Positions 33,471 through 42,811 of a stretch of DNA of 64,000 bases are shown here, piece by piece (position 1 is the stretch's first letter; every line of letters begins with the position of its first letter). This DNA comes from JAGOEX01 sp964630905. GTDB taxonomy: Bacteria > UBP6 > UBA1177. The position numbers were made by a program, and so were the translations under genes. The notes beneath the pieces were generated by a model that saw nothing but the letters and a program-made list of their open reading frames with translations, did not search any database and was not told where the DNA came from. The DNA lies in contig CAZVWR010000007.1 in NCBI GenBank assembly GCA_964630905.1, forward strand, positions 1 through 64,000, in the 5' to 3' direction.

Positions 33471-35745
33471 TACAGTTAAAAAGAAAAAGAATGGCTCCGT
33501 TGATACAGATACAGGGGAGAAAAGACTGATCATAATTGAAATAGCTGCCGCTTTTGTTTTTCTTTTTACTACATTTCTATGGCTTTCTCTTGCAAATTTT
33601 TCGGCAAAGTCGGTCAGAAGCGGTTTTTTCACAGGAACTGTCGGATACGATTCCGCTCACTCGATGATAAATTTCTTCGGCATAACGGCTTACTACATTC
33701 CACTGCTCTTAGGCTTGACCCTTCTGTGCTTCATAAATAAGGGTTTTATAAGACATGCTGTTCTGAACTATCTGAACTTTTTCTTTCTTCTGCCCCTTTT
33801 TTCGATGATCTCGGAATACGGCACTTTTTACGGCATCAGAAATGAGAATTTTCTGGGCAGGGTTATATATGAGAACCTTTTTCTGATATATTTCGGAAAA
33901 ACAGGCTTTATTCTTGTCGTTACATGCTGGCTTGTCTTTTTCTCCATTCTGTCCTTTAATGTCAGCTATTTCTTCATTTTCAGGAAGCTCGGTTCGATAT
34001 GGAGCCGTTTCTTTGAAAAAGTTAAAGATACAAAACTGTTTGAAAAAGATGATGAAGAAGAGATTTCTGATGCACCTGAAGTCCAGCCGGAAAACTTGAA
34101 TGATAACAATAAATTCAGTTTACAGCCGCCGCCTGTTCCTGAAGATGTTGAAGAAGCAGCGGTAGAGAAAGTTGTTGAGGAAAAGAAGATCACTAAAAAG
34201 AAAGATGATATTTCAATAAGTATTGCAGAGCAGGACGGAACAGGAAAAGAAAGGAAGACAGTAAGAACACATGTTGATTACACCGGCTATAAATTCCCGC
34301 CGCTTGATCTTCTCAAAGGCGAAGAGAAGGTGAAGGCCGAAAATGACAGAGAAAAAAAGGTGAGAGAAAGAGCACTGCTTCTTGAAAGGAAACTTCTTGA
34401 GCACAGACTTAAAGTTGCTGTTCAGGGAGCAACGGTAGGTCCTGTTGTCACTATGTACGAAGTTGAGCTTGGCGAGGGAGTCAGGGTCAATCAGGTCGCG
34501 GCAATGGAGACAGATCTCGGTGTTGCTGTCGGAGGGAAAAAAATAAGGGTGGTTTCAAGCCTTCCAGGAAAGCCTTATATCGGCATAGAAGTTCCAAATG
34601 ATGAGCGGCTGATGATCAGGCTCAAAACGATATTAAGAAGCGATATGTTCGTAAAGCAGAGCAAAACAGGACTTCCTATTGCTCTTGGTCAGGATGTGGC
34701 AGGCAAGCCTTTTGCGGCTAATCTGGTAAAAATGCCCCATCTTCTTGTTGCAGGTACGACAGGGAGCGGTAAATCAGTCGGTATCAACACTTTTATTGTT
34801 TCACTCCTTTTCAGTCTGAAGCCCGACGAAGTTAAGTTCATAATGGTCGATCCGAAAGGTAATGAGTTCAATATCTACGAAGGAATTCCGCACCTTCTTC
34901 TTCCTGTAGTTGTTGACAGCAAAAAGGCGGCAAAGGCACTTCAATGGGCTGTAAATGAAATGGAAGAGAGATTCCACCGTCTTGCAGAGAATATGGTCAG
35001 AGACATTGAAGCGTATAACGAAAAAGTTGATAATATAAACAAGAATCTTGCCAATGTCGAACACCATATGAAGAAAATGCCTTATATTGTTGTTGTAATT
35101 GATGAGTTTGCCGACCTCATGATGGTTGCCGGAAAGGATGTAGAGATCGCGGTTTCAAGAATCGCACAGAAGGCGAGAGCTGTCGGAATACATCTTATTA
35201 TAGCGACACAGAGACCGACAAGAGATGTCGTAACAGGGCTTATCAAAGGAAATCTGCCGGTAAGAATTGCTTTCAGGGTTGCTTCAGCCCTTGATTCAAG
35301 AACCATACTTGATTCAAACGGTGCCGAAATGCTTCTTGGGAACGGTGATATGCTTTATATCCCGCCGGGATCTTCTGAAGCTGAAAGAGTTCACGGAGCT
35401 TTTATCAGCACGGATGAAATTAAGAAAATTGTAAAATATATAAAGGATCAGTTCGGTGACGAGGTGGTAACTGATGATTCAATTCTCGGGTCTTCACCTG
35501 TTGATTTTCTTGAAGATGAAAGCGACGGGGGATATGGCGGTGAGAGTGAAAAAGATCCGATGTATGATGAAATACTTGCCTATGTTCTTTCTACCGGCAA
35601 GTGCAGTGCCAGCATGCTTCAGAGGAAGTTTAAAATAGGTTACAACAGAGCCGCAAGGGCAGTCGAAGTGCTTGAAGCCGAGGGGATAGTATCTCAAGCT
35701 GACGGAGCGAAGCCCAGAACGGTAATAAATCCCAAAGATAATTGA
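33451..35745 (+). CDS. ftsK: DNA translocase FtsK/SpoIIIE
   Basis: 764 residues with GTG start. The N-terminal 190 residues have four membrane segments; an acidic linker follows (to about 285); the motor has Walker A GTTGSGKS (435-442) and Walker B VVVIDEFADL (D551/E552), plus ATQRPTRDVVTG. The C-terminal gamma domain (LQRKFKIGYNRAARAVEVLE) reads the orientation sequences that guide translocation to dif. It pumps chromosome DNA through the division septum. The stop codon touches the stop of the convergent RND gene in the palindrome TGATCA. Confidence 0.97.
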   Translation: MSQKKNDTVKKKKNGSVDTDTGEKRLIIIEIAAAFVFLFTTFLWLSLANFSAKSVRSGFFTGTVGYDSAHSMINFFGITAYYIPLLLGLTLLCFINKGFIRHAVLNYLNFFFLLPLFSMISEYGTFYGIRNENFLGRVIYENLFLIYFGKTGFILVVTCWLVFFSILSFNVSYFFIFRKLGSIWSRFFEKVKDTKLFEKDDEEEISDAPEVQPENLNDNNKFSLQPPPVPEDVEEAAVEKVVEEKKITKKKDDISISIAEQDGTGKERKTVRTHVDYTGYKFPPLDLLKGEEKVKAENDREKKVRERALLLERKLLEHRLKVAVQGATVGPVVTMYEVELGEGVRVNQVAAMETDLGVAVGGKKIRVVSSLPGKPYIGIEVPNDERLMIRLKTILRSDMFVKQSKTGLPIALGQDVAGKPFAANLVKMPHLLVAGTTGSGKSVGINTFIVSLLFSLKPDEVKFIMVDPKGNEFNIYEGIPHLLLPVVVDSKKAAKALQWAVNEMEERFHRLAENMVRDIEAYNEKVDNINKNLANVEHHMKKMPYIVVVIDEFADLMMVAGKDVEIAVSRIAQKARAVGIHLIIATQRPTRDVVTGLIKGNLPVRIAFRVASALDSRTILDSNGAEMLLGNGDMLYIPPGSSEAERVHGAFISTDEIKKIVKYIKDQFGDEVVTDDSILGSSPVDFLEDESDGGYGGESEKDPMYDEILAYVLSTGKCSASMLQRKFKIGYNRAARAVEVLEAEGIVSQADGAKPRTVINPKDN

Positions 35746-38700
35746 TCAGACCTTTCTTAGATGATGTTTCCTTAAGAATGAATCAACTGCTGAATACATG
35801 CAGGGTATAAGTATAAGTGTTACAAGTGTTGAGAATGTGAGTCCGAAAACAACAGCAACTCCCATGGGGTTGAATATTTCGTGAGCTTCTCCGCTCATCA
35901 ATGTAAGAGGTATCATTCCGAAAATAGTTGTCAGAGCTGTCATCAGAATCGGTCGCAACCTTCTTGATCCTGAATATATCAACGCCTCGTCAGTTGAAAT
36001 TTTGAGATTTTCCTTCTGGATCTTTGTATAATCAATAAGAACTATGGCATTGTTTACAACTACTCCGACAAGAATTATCATTCCTAAGAATGCAGGAACA
36101 GACAGTGTGTGTCCGGTGATAAGAAGTCCCATCAAAACTCCGCTGATGGCAAAAGGTATTGAAAAGATTATGACAAAAGGATCGACAAAAGATTCAAACT
36201 GCGCCGCCATAACAAGATAAACGAGGATTATTCCAAGAAGGAGAAGTTTTACAAGATCAACAGTTGTCTCTTTCTGATCTTTTAAACTGCCTCCGTAGAT
36301 GATTTCAATATCAGTCGGTATTTCTGCATTTTTAAGTGCTTTCTCGACCTCAACGCCTACTTTTCCTATTGCAGTGTTATCGGTGAGCCGTGCTCCTACG
36401 GTTACTATCCTTTCACGGTTCTGTCTGTTTACTGCCAGTGCTGTCAGTCCTTCTTTCACTTCTGCCACATCTTTCAGCTTAACAGTGGTTCCGTACATCG
36501 TTTTCAATTGAAGTTCCTTGAGCTGTTCAAGGTTTGATCGATCTGATTTTTTATATTTTACCATTATTTCAAATTCATCACCGTCCTTTCTGTAAACCGA
36601 TGCAGTGTCACCGTAAAAAGCACTTCTTACGGCTGATGCTATCATTGCCGTTTTCAAACCGACCTGACTTGCCCTTATGCGGTCTATTTTTACCTCGATC
36701 TCAGGTTTCAGCGAATCAGCATCGTTGGATATATCGCTAAGACCTTCAATTTTCTCAAGTTCTCTTTGAAATCTTTCAGCGGCGGCGGCCGATTTCTTAA
36801 AATCCTTGTTGGCAAATTTTACAGTAACCGGTTTTTCATTGCTTCCGGTGAGACCTCCTGAAGATGTCTTGATATCCATTCTTTCTATACCGGGGACTTC
36901 TTTTATAACCCTTGCCCTTATTTTATTGACATAATATTTTACGCTGACTTCTCTAAAATTCTGGGAAATAAGCTTGGCTCCGGTAGTTCCGCTGTTTGTG
37001 TCCTGAACTTTTTGTGAAAAGCCGGAACTGTCCGGTCCGCCACGCATAAAAGTTCTCAGAAGGTATTTTGCCGGTACTTCCTCTCTGATTATTCTTTCGA
37101 TGTGCTGTCCAGTCTCCATAGTCTTATCAACTTTTGTTCCCAGGGGAAGTTCATATTCAACCTGTATCATTCCTTCATCACCTTCAGGAATGAAGTCAAG
37201 ACCTATGAATGGTATAAGTATAAGCGAAACAAAAAAGATCATCATGGCAGAAAAAATTGTTTTCTTCTGATGTTTCAGTGTTAATTGAATAATTGAGGTA
37301 TAACCTGATTCTATTGTATAGAGAAATCTTTCACCAATGCGGAAAAACCAGTTATCATGTTTTTTATCTTTTTCAAGCGTAAGGATCCTTGAACTAACCA
37401 TCGGCGTTAAAAGCATTGCGGCAAGCAGAGATGCTGAAAGGGTAAGGATGACAACCCCTGCAAGCTGTCCGAAAAGGATGCCGACAAGCCCTGATATGAA
37501 GAAAAGGGGTGCAAATATTACAATGGTCGTGAGTGTCGAAGCAAGGATAGCTCCGCCAACTTCAACCGTTCCGTCAACGGCAGAATCGACCTTGCTTTTT
37601 CCACTCTCAAGATGTCTGGTAATGTTGTCAAGAACGACGATCGAGTTATCGACAACCATCCCTATGGCAAGTGAAAGGGACATCAGCGAAACCATATTGA
37701 GCGTATATCCGAATCCGTAGAGGAATGCGAAAGCAATTATGAGCGATGCCGGTATGGAAAGGAGTACTATAAAGCTGGAACGGAATCTCCGCAAGAAGAA
37801 AACAACTACAAGGATTACAAAAAAACCTGCTGTAAAAACAGAATCGGAAAGATTGCCAACCATGTTAACAATGAAATCGGATGTATCAAGCAATACATCG
37901 ACTTCAAATCCATCTGGAAGCCGGGGTGTTATCTCTTTAATTTTTTCTTTGACTGATTCAGCGATGGCAACAGTATTGGCACCTGATTGTTTCTGTACCA
38001 TAAGAAATGCCATATACTCACCGTTTTTCAAGCCGAACTGCCTGCTGTCTTCACTTCCCCAGAAAACCCGTGCAACATCTTTTATCCGTATCAATCCTGA
38101 AGGTGTGCTTGCAACGATCGTTTCAGCAACTTCGTCTATATTGCTGTATTCTCCCGGAACTCTGATCGTATAGTCAAAATCACCGATCTCGATGTTGCCT
38201 GCGGGGAGAGATATGTTTTCAGCTCTGACGGTGTTAGTTATATCTGAAACCGATAGATTAAGCCCTGCCAGACGCTGTTTGTCTGCGGAAATAATGATCT
38301 TTTTTTCCATTTGATTGAAGTTCATAACAGAACCGACCCCTGGGATTCTTTTTATCGGATCGGTAAGTGTGTCTTCGATCTCTTCCGTTTTAAATCTGAT
38401 ATCCTCTTTTTTTGAAGTTACTGAAAGAAACATTATCGGCATCATACTGGTATCAAATTTGAATATCAGCGGATCTTCTGCATCGTCAGGAAGAAATCCT
38501 TTTGCAAGATTCAGAATGTCTCTTATATCATTTGTCGCCTCACTAAGATCTGTACCGTATTCGAACTCGCATGTGACAGTTGAGACATTTTCCATTGAAC
38601 GGCTGTAAATGTTTTTCATTCCGGATGTTGATGAAAGGGCGGATTCAACAACTTTTGTTATTTTTTCTTCGACTTCCTCAGAACCAGCACCTTTGTATAC

Positions 38701-38847
38701 AGTAATAACTGAAATATACGGGGCCTCAATTTCAGGCATAAGATCAATGGGAAGGTCGAAAAGGGAATATATTCCGAAAAGTCCCATTATTATAAATATA
38801 ACAGAGACCATTACGGGTCTTTTGACTGCAAATTTCGGGAAATTCAT
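35746..38847 (-). CDS. RND-family efflux permease (AcrB/HAE1 type)
   Basis: A 1033-residue inner-membrane transporter with 12 membrane segments and two large periplasmic loops. The start FAVKRPVMVSVIFIIMGLFG and motif GMVVDNSIVVLDNI (in the fourth-helix region with acidic residues of the proton relay) are those of the hydrophobic/amphiphilic efflux family. It follows the membrane fusion protein by 8 nt. Substrates cannot be told from sequence; drugs, bile acids or lipids are usual. Confidence 0.93.
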   Translation of the reverse strand: MNFPKFAVKRPVMVSVIFIIMGLFGIYSLFDLPIDLMPEIEAPYISVITVYKGAGSEEVEEKITKVVESALSSTSGMKNIYSRSMENVSTVTCEFEYGTDLSEATNDIRDILNLAKGFLPDDAEDPLIFKFDTSMMPIMFLSVTSKKEDIRFKTEEIEDTLTDPIKRIPGVGSVMNFNQMEKKIIISADKQRLAGLNLSVSDITNTVRAENISLPAGNIEIGDFDYTIRVPGEYSNIDEVAETIVASTPSGLIRIKDVARVFWGSEDSRQFGLKNGEYMAFLMVQKQSGANTVAIAESVKEKIKEITPRLPDGFEVDVLLDTSDFIVNMVGNLSDSVFTAGFFVILVVVFFLRRFRSSFIVLLSIPASLIIAFAFLYGFGYTLNMVSLMSLSLAIGMVVDNSIVVLDNITRHLESGKSKVDSAVDGTVEVGGAILASTLTTIVIFAPLFFISGLVGILFGQLAGVVILTLSASLLAAMLLTPMVSSRILTLEKDKKHDNWFFRIGERFLYTIESGYTSIIQLTLKHQKKTIFSAMMIFFVSLILIPFIGLDFIPEGDEGMIQVEYELPLGTKVDKTMETGQHIERIIREEVPAKYLLRTFMRGGPDSSGFSQKVQDTNSGTTGAKLISQNFREVSVKYYVNKIRARVIKEVPGIERMDIKTSSGGLTGSNEKPVTVKFANKDFKKSAAAAERFQRELEKIEGLSDISNDADSLKPEIEVKIDRIRASQVGLKTAMIASAVRSAFYGDTASVYRKDGDEFEIMVKYKKSDRSNLEQLKELQLKTMYGTTVKLKDVAEVKEGLTALAVNRQNRERIVTVGARLTDNTAIGKVGVEVEKALKNAEIPTDIEIIYGGSLKDQKETTVDLVKLLLLGIILVYLVMAAQFESFVDPFVIIFSIPFAISGVLMGLLITGHTLSVPAFLGMIILVGVVVNNAIVLIDYTKIQKENLKISTDEALIYSGSRRLRPILMTALTTIFGMIPLTLMSGEAHEIFNPMGVAVVFGLTFSTLVTLILIPCMYSAVDSFLRKHHLRKV

Positions 38848-38855
38848 AGGTCACC

Positions 38856-40004
38856 TCACTTTTTCAGATCTTGAGATTCAACAACAGTTACCTTCTGACC
38901 TTCTTCAAGTCGTCTTCCTCCTCCGACAACGATGTCTTCATTGCCTTCAAGACCGCTTTCAATAATTACATATCCTTCAACATTTCCCCCCATGAATATT
39001 TCTTTGGTGAAAACTCTTTCCGCCTCATTTTTTACATAAACGACACCCGCTTCGTTATCTCTTGTAAATACGGCATTTCTCGGAATAACGAGATATTCCT
39101 TTTCCGGGAAGGTAAAATTAACTCTTACTGTCATTCCGGGCTTGAATTTCATAGCGGAGTTATCGATCATCAGCTCTATTTTGACGCTCTTAGTCGTAGG
39201 ATCAACTTTGCTGTTGATTAAAGTTACTTTTGCTTCGACAGGATTATCAGGAAAGGCATCGAATGTAATTTTTGCAACGGTCTCTTTTGTAATTGAGCCG
39301 ATCTCGAGTTCACTTATGAATATGTTGACTTTAAGTTTGTCGCTCTGGACTATCTCGAACATCGGTCTGGGGCTTGCAGGAGATGCCATTTCACCGATCT
39401 CACCGTTTCGTGCTGCGACAAAACCGGAAAAAGGGGCGACTATGGATGTGTAATTCAACTGTCTAAGATTTCCTTCGAGAGCTGAAGCCGCCATATTTTT
39501 CTGAGCTTTTGCCGCTGCAAGTCCGGCCGCAGTCTGCTTATATCCGCTCTCAACCTGTTCGTAGTCACTTGCAGATATTGAGCCGCTTTCTTTAAGTGCC
39601 TGAAATCGCTCATAATCTGCGCTTATCTTTGAGTATGCCGCTTCCGCCTGCATTACGCCTGCTTCGGCTGCTTCAAGCTGGGCACGCGATGCCTGCACTC
39701 CGACAGCATAATCACTGTCATCAAGTTTTGCCATGAGCTGACCCTCTTTTACAGCATCTCCTTCTTTTACATGGAATTTTAATATTGTCGCTGCAACTTT
39801 CGGATTGATGTATGCTGATTTATATGCAACAGCGGTTGCAGCAGTATCAAAGGAACGGCTGAATTTTTTCATTTCCGGTTTTGTTATAGTAACGGCCTGA
39901 GACAGAGCGGTGCTGTCTTCAAGGCCGTTCTTTGAGCACGAAACTGAAATCATTGTTGAAACAAAAATAATTACTGCAATGGTCAGAAAGTGTTTAGTTT
40001 TCAT
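38856..40004 (-). CDS. RND efflux membrane fusion lipoprotein (AcrA/HlyD family)
   Basis: A 382-residue periplasmic adaptor. A lipoprotein signal ends at ISVSC (C23), then a lipoyl half-motif (FHVKEGDAVKEGQLMAKLDDSDY), a helical hairpin (about residues 95-170), a second lipoyl half (VAPFSGFVAARNGEIGEM) and beta-barrel. It links the RND pump to the TolC-like channel. RBS CGGAG. It is separated from tetR by 15 nt. Confidence 0.92.
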   Translation of the reverse strand: MKTKHFLTIAVIIFVSTMISVSCSKNGLEDSTALSQAVTITKPEMKKFSRSFDTAATAVAYKSAYINPKVAATILKFHVKEGDAVKEGQLMAKLDDSDYAVGVQASRAQLEAAEAGVMQAEAAYSKISADYERFQALKESGSISASDYEQVESGYKQTAAGLAAAKAQKNMAASALEGNLRQLNYTSIVAPFSGFVAARNGEIGEMASPASPRPMFEIVQSDKLKVNIFISELEIGSITKETVAKITFDAFPDNPVEAKVTLINSKVDPTTKSVKIELMIDNSAMKFKPGMTVRVNFTFPEKEYLVIPRNAVFTRDNEAGVVYVKNEAERVFTKEIFMGGNVEGYVIIESGLEGNEDIVVGGGRRLEEGQKVTVVESQDLKK

Positions 40005-40019
40005 TGTATTCTCCGGTTA

Positions 40020-40694
40020 TCAGTTAAACAATCTGGTGTTTAATTTGTCAATGCCGCCCATCAGGAATTCAAAAATGTCCTGATTGTGAATATTGTCAAG
40101 ACGCCACGGGAAATCGGAAATGATCGAATATGAAGACAGTGCCTGTGCCTGTTTTGTTATGTTACAGGACATTGTGACAAATGAATGAAGGAATCCTACG
40201 AACATAAGGGTTATTTTCTTTGTTTTTTCATCTTCGGGATCTTTACCGATGTAATCTGCTATCACGCCGTTAAGCCAGCTCAGCTCGGAATCCCGGTGGC
40301 TCATTATTTTTTTTGCTATATCAGGTGAATTGAACATGTATTTCTGGATCTCAAGAAAAACCTCTGTTGATATTTCCATCAGAGGTTTAAACTCTTCATA
40401 CCCGCCGAAAAACACTTTGAACTGAAAATCGCAGTAGATAAAAAGGATGTCTTTCGGTGATTTGGCTTTTTCAATGAGAGGAACGAGTTTTTCCTGAATC
40501 TTTTTATTAAAATGTTCAAAGCCCTCTATTAAAAGCGCTTCCTTGGATTCAAAATAATAATAAAGCGCTGATTTCGTAAGACCCGATTTTTCAGCGACAT
40601 CGTTCAGCGTCACTCTGTTTATTCCGTGCTGCTGGATAAGCGACACGAAGTTCATGATGATCATTTCCTTTTTTTCTTCACTTGTTCTGGCCAT
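40020..40694 (-). CDS. TetR-family transcriptional regulator
   Basis: 224 residues. The N-terminal helix-turn-helix is VTLNDVAEKSGLTKSALYYYFESKEALL (quoted in part: residues 24-51), the standard TetR form; the ligand-binding C-terminal domain is not recognisable to subfamily. It is encoded between the outer-membrane channel and the adaptor of the pump, sharing one base with the channel gene stop (TAATG), so it most likely represses its own operon. A candidate operator is at 42041-42054. Confidence 0.92.
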   Translation of the reverse strand: MARTSEEKKEMIIMNFVSLIQQHGINRVTLNDVAEKSGLTKSALYYYFESKEALLIEGFEHFNKKIQEKLVPLIEKAKSPKDILFIYCDFQFKVFFGGYEEFKPLMEISTEVFLEIQKYMFNSPDIAKKIMSHRDSELSWLNGVIADYIGKDPEDEKTKKITLMFVGFLHSFVTMSCNITKQAQALSSYSIISDFPWRLDNIHNQDIFEFLMGGIDKLNTRLFN

Positions 40695-42022
40695 TATTCA
40701 CCTCCTGAAACGATCGTCTGATAGTCAACTCCGACAGTTATCGCAAGCCGGTTAAGCGCAACCAGATGCTCATACATTGAAGTAAGCAGTTTGAGCTTTG
40801 CCGATCTGAGCGATATTGATGCATCAAGCAGGTCGGTCTCGGTGGTCATTTTCTCACGGTACTTATCTTCCTCAATTCTTAAATTTTCAGTTGCTGAAGC
40901 GATCTCCCGTTTTGCAACTTCAATCGCCTGATATTTGGTTTCGACATCATTTTCAAGCTGAATGAGCTGAAGTCCGAGCATCTTTTTCGTGTTAATGTTG
41001 TCAAGATCGGTTTTCAGCCGCTCTTTTTTTGCTTTGTAGTATTCAAAACCGGCCTTACCCCAGTCAAAACCGACATTCCAGCTCAACGATCCGCCTATGA
41101 ACATCGTCATTGCGGGCTGGAACTGAGAATCATCCCATGTCTTTTTAAAACCGCCTGCAATGGCGAGTGTAGGGATGAACGGCTGTGCGGACATCCACTC
41201 CATGTGCTTAGCTATCTTAGAGCTTTTTTCGATCATTTTCAGTTCGATTCTGTTGTTAATCATCATATTCTCAAGCTCTGATGCAGTTGATGACAATGCG
41301 GCTTCAACCGGCTTAACGGTTTTGAGAGTAAAAGAATCAACCGGCATGTTCATAAATATTGAGAGATTCTTCTTTATGAGATCAAGATTTCCTTCAACTA
41401 TCTGAATTTGCTGGTCAAGTCGTGCTATCTCGATATCTATTTTAAGAACCGCTCTTTTATCACTTAATCCCGCATTGACGAAATTTGAGGCCTGATTGTA
41501 ATATCTTTTAAGTTGTTCCTTAGTTTCGGAAAGAAGTTTATTAGATTCGGAAAGCATCTGATAGTTGTAATACAGGTTCATGACTTCAAGTTTTATCTGT
41601 TCAATGGAAAGTTCTTTCTGAAGGTTTGATATGTCATGCCCGATGTCTGCCGCCTTGTATCCGTTGAAAACACTCCAGAGAGGCGTTATCGGCTGAACGA
41701 TAGTCATTCCCAAGGTCCTGCTTTTATCAGGGATGTCACCGAATTCTACGACTCCCATCCCCATTGCAGTCAGATCCATTATCACCGGTTCCGGTTCAGG
41801 ATCGAATTTGAGCCACTGATAGCTCGCTTCAAGTCTTGTCGTGGGGAGGAATGAGAATATTACAGCGTTTTTTCCTGCTTTAGCGGCTTCACTTCCCGCT
41901 TCAGCAGATTTGATCTTTTCGCTCTCTTTTACAGAATTTTCAATACACTCATCAAGTGACAGTTCACTTGAAAAAATGAAGAAAGGGACAAAAAACAAAA
42001 AAGAAATCAATAATTTGCGCAT
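40694..42022 (-). CDS. TolC-like outer-membrane efflux protein
   Basis: 442 residues from ATG 42022, which has GGAGG nine bases before it; the open frame continues upstream but without a signal peptide. Residues 1-18 (MRKLLISFLFFVPFFIFS) are the signal peptide, then LSLDECIENSVKES, the usual OEP repeat start, and two alpha-helical halves (repeat region again near TASELENMMINNRIELK). It forms the trimeric exit duct for the RND pump encoded downstream. Confidence 0.9.
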   Translation of the reverse strand: MRKLLISFLFFVPFFIFSSELSLDECIENSVKESEKIKSAEAGSEAAKAGKNAVIFSFLPTTRLEASYQWLKFDPEPEPVIMDLTAMGMGVVEFGDIPDKSRTLGMTIVQPITPLWSVFNGYKAADIGHDISNLQKELSIEQIKLEVMNLYYNYQMLSESNKLLSETKEQLKRYYNQASNFVNAGLSDKRAVLKIDIEIARLDQQIQIVEGNLDLIKKNLSIFMNMPVDSFTLKTVKPVEAALSSTASELENMMINNRIELKMIEKSSKIAKHMEWMSAQPFIPTLAIAGGFKKTWDDSQFQPAMTMFIGGSLSWNVGFDWGKAGFEYYKAKKERLKTDLDNINTKKMLGLQLIQLENDVETKYQAIEVAKREIASATENLRIEEDKYREKMTTETDLLDASISLRSAKLKLLTSMYEHLVALNRLAITVGVDYQTIVSGGE

Positions 42023-42040
42023 CACACTGAACCTCCAACT

Positions 42041-42054
42041 TTCAAACATTTGAA
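42041..42054. promoter_or_regulatory. inverted repeat, candidate TetR operator
   Basis: TTCAAACATTTGAA is a 6+2+6 inverted repeat between the efflux-operon promoter and its first RBS, about 25 nt downstream of the -10 box. Position and symmetry suit a repressor site; binding by the operon's own TetR protein is inference. Confidence 0.45.
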
Positions 42055-42079
42055 CAAAAAACAAAAAAAGTCAAAAAGT

Positions 42080-42107
42080 TTTATATTCAAAATTCCAGAA
42101 ATGTCAA
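42080..42107 (-). promoter_or_regulatory. sigma-70 promoter of the efflux operon
   Basis: On the minus strand a perfect TTGACA (42107-42102) and TATAAA (42085-42080) are separated by 16 bp. It is the best -35 in the window. Confidence 0.75.
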
Positions 42108-42176
42108 GAGGAAAAATAATGAAAAAGCTGTTAATTTCTGATATGCTTGCAATGTTTTAATTTTTTTGAGGCTGTG

Positions 42177-42803
42177 ATGAAAGTAAATTCCATTTTTGAT
42201 TCTCTGCAGGGTGAGGGGAGATTTCAGGGTTTTCCGACGCAGTTTGTCCGTCTGTACGGCTGCAACTTAAATTGCAGTTACTGCGATGCCCAAAGTGCAG
42301 TCAGTGGAAACACATTTGATGAAATGTCAATAAATGATGTTGCAGACATGATAATGAGATCAGATACTTATGACCTGTGTGTAACTGGCGGCGAACCGCT
42401 ATGTCAGGAAAAAGAACTGGCTGAACTGCTTAAAAATATAAAAGGAAAAAGGATCTCGATTGAGACAAACGGTTCATTTGATGTTTCTGATCTGGGATCA
42501 GTGTTTCCCGATATTTATTTTTCAGTTGACTGGAAAACCCCCTCTTCAGGAAGCACTGATTTTAATACGAAAAACATTGAATTTCTTAAAAATGGCAAAG
42601 GATGGATGAAATTTGTCATAGAAAATGAGAATGACTTTGAATTCGTTGCTGATAAACTGAAATATCTTGAAAATGTTGAAGTTTTCATAAGCCCTGTTTT
42701 TGAGAAAGGTCTTAAATTATTTGAAAAAACTGCAAATTTTGTTAAACTTAACAGAAATTTAAGGATGCAGGTGCAGTTGCATAAGGTTTTAGGTATAGAG
42801 TGA
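42177..42803 (+). CDS. queE: 7-carboxy-7-deazaguanine synthase (radical SAM)
   Basis: 208 residues from ATG 42177 (TTGAGG upstream); the upstream ATG at 42147 would break the usual N-terminus. The SLQGEGRFQGFPTQFVRLYGC start is a QueE signature, with the [4Fe-4S] ligands C29, C33 and C36 in CNLNCSYCDA. VTGGEPL follows. QueE rearranges carboxytetrahydropterin on the way to preQ0 and queuosine. No other queuosine gene is nearby. Confidence 0.9.
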   Translation: MKVNSIFDSLQGEGRFQGFPTQFVRLYGCNLNCSYCDAQSAVSGNTFDEMSINDVADMIMRSDTYDLCVTGGEPLCQEKELAELLKNIKGKRISIETNGSFDVSDLGSVFPDIYFSVDWKTPSSGSTDFNTKNIEFLKNGKGWMKFVIENENDFEFVADKLKYLENVEVFISPVFEKGLKLFEKTANFVKLNRNLRMQVQLHKVLGIE

Positions 42804-42811
42804 GGTGAGTT

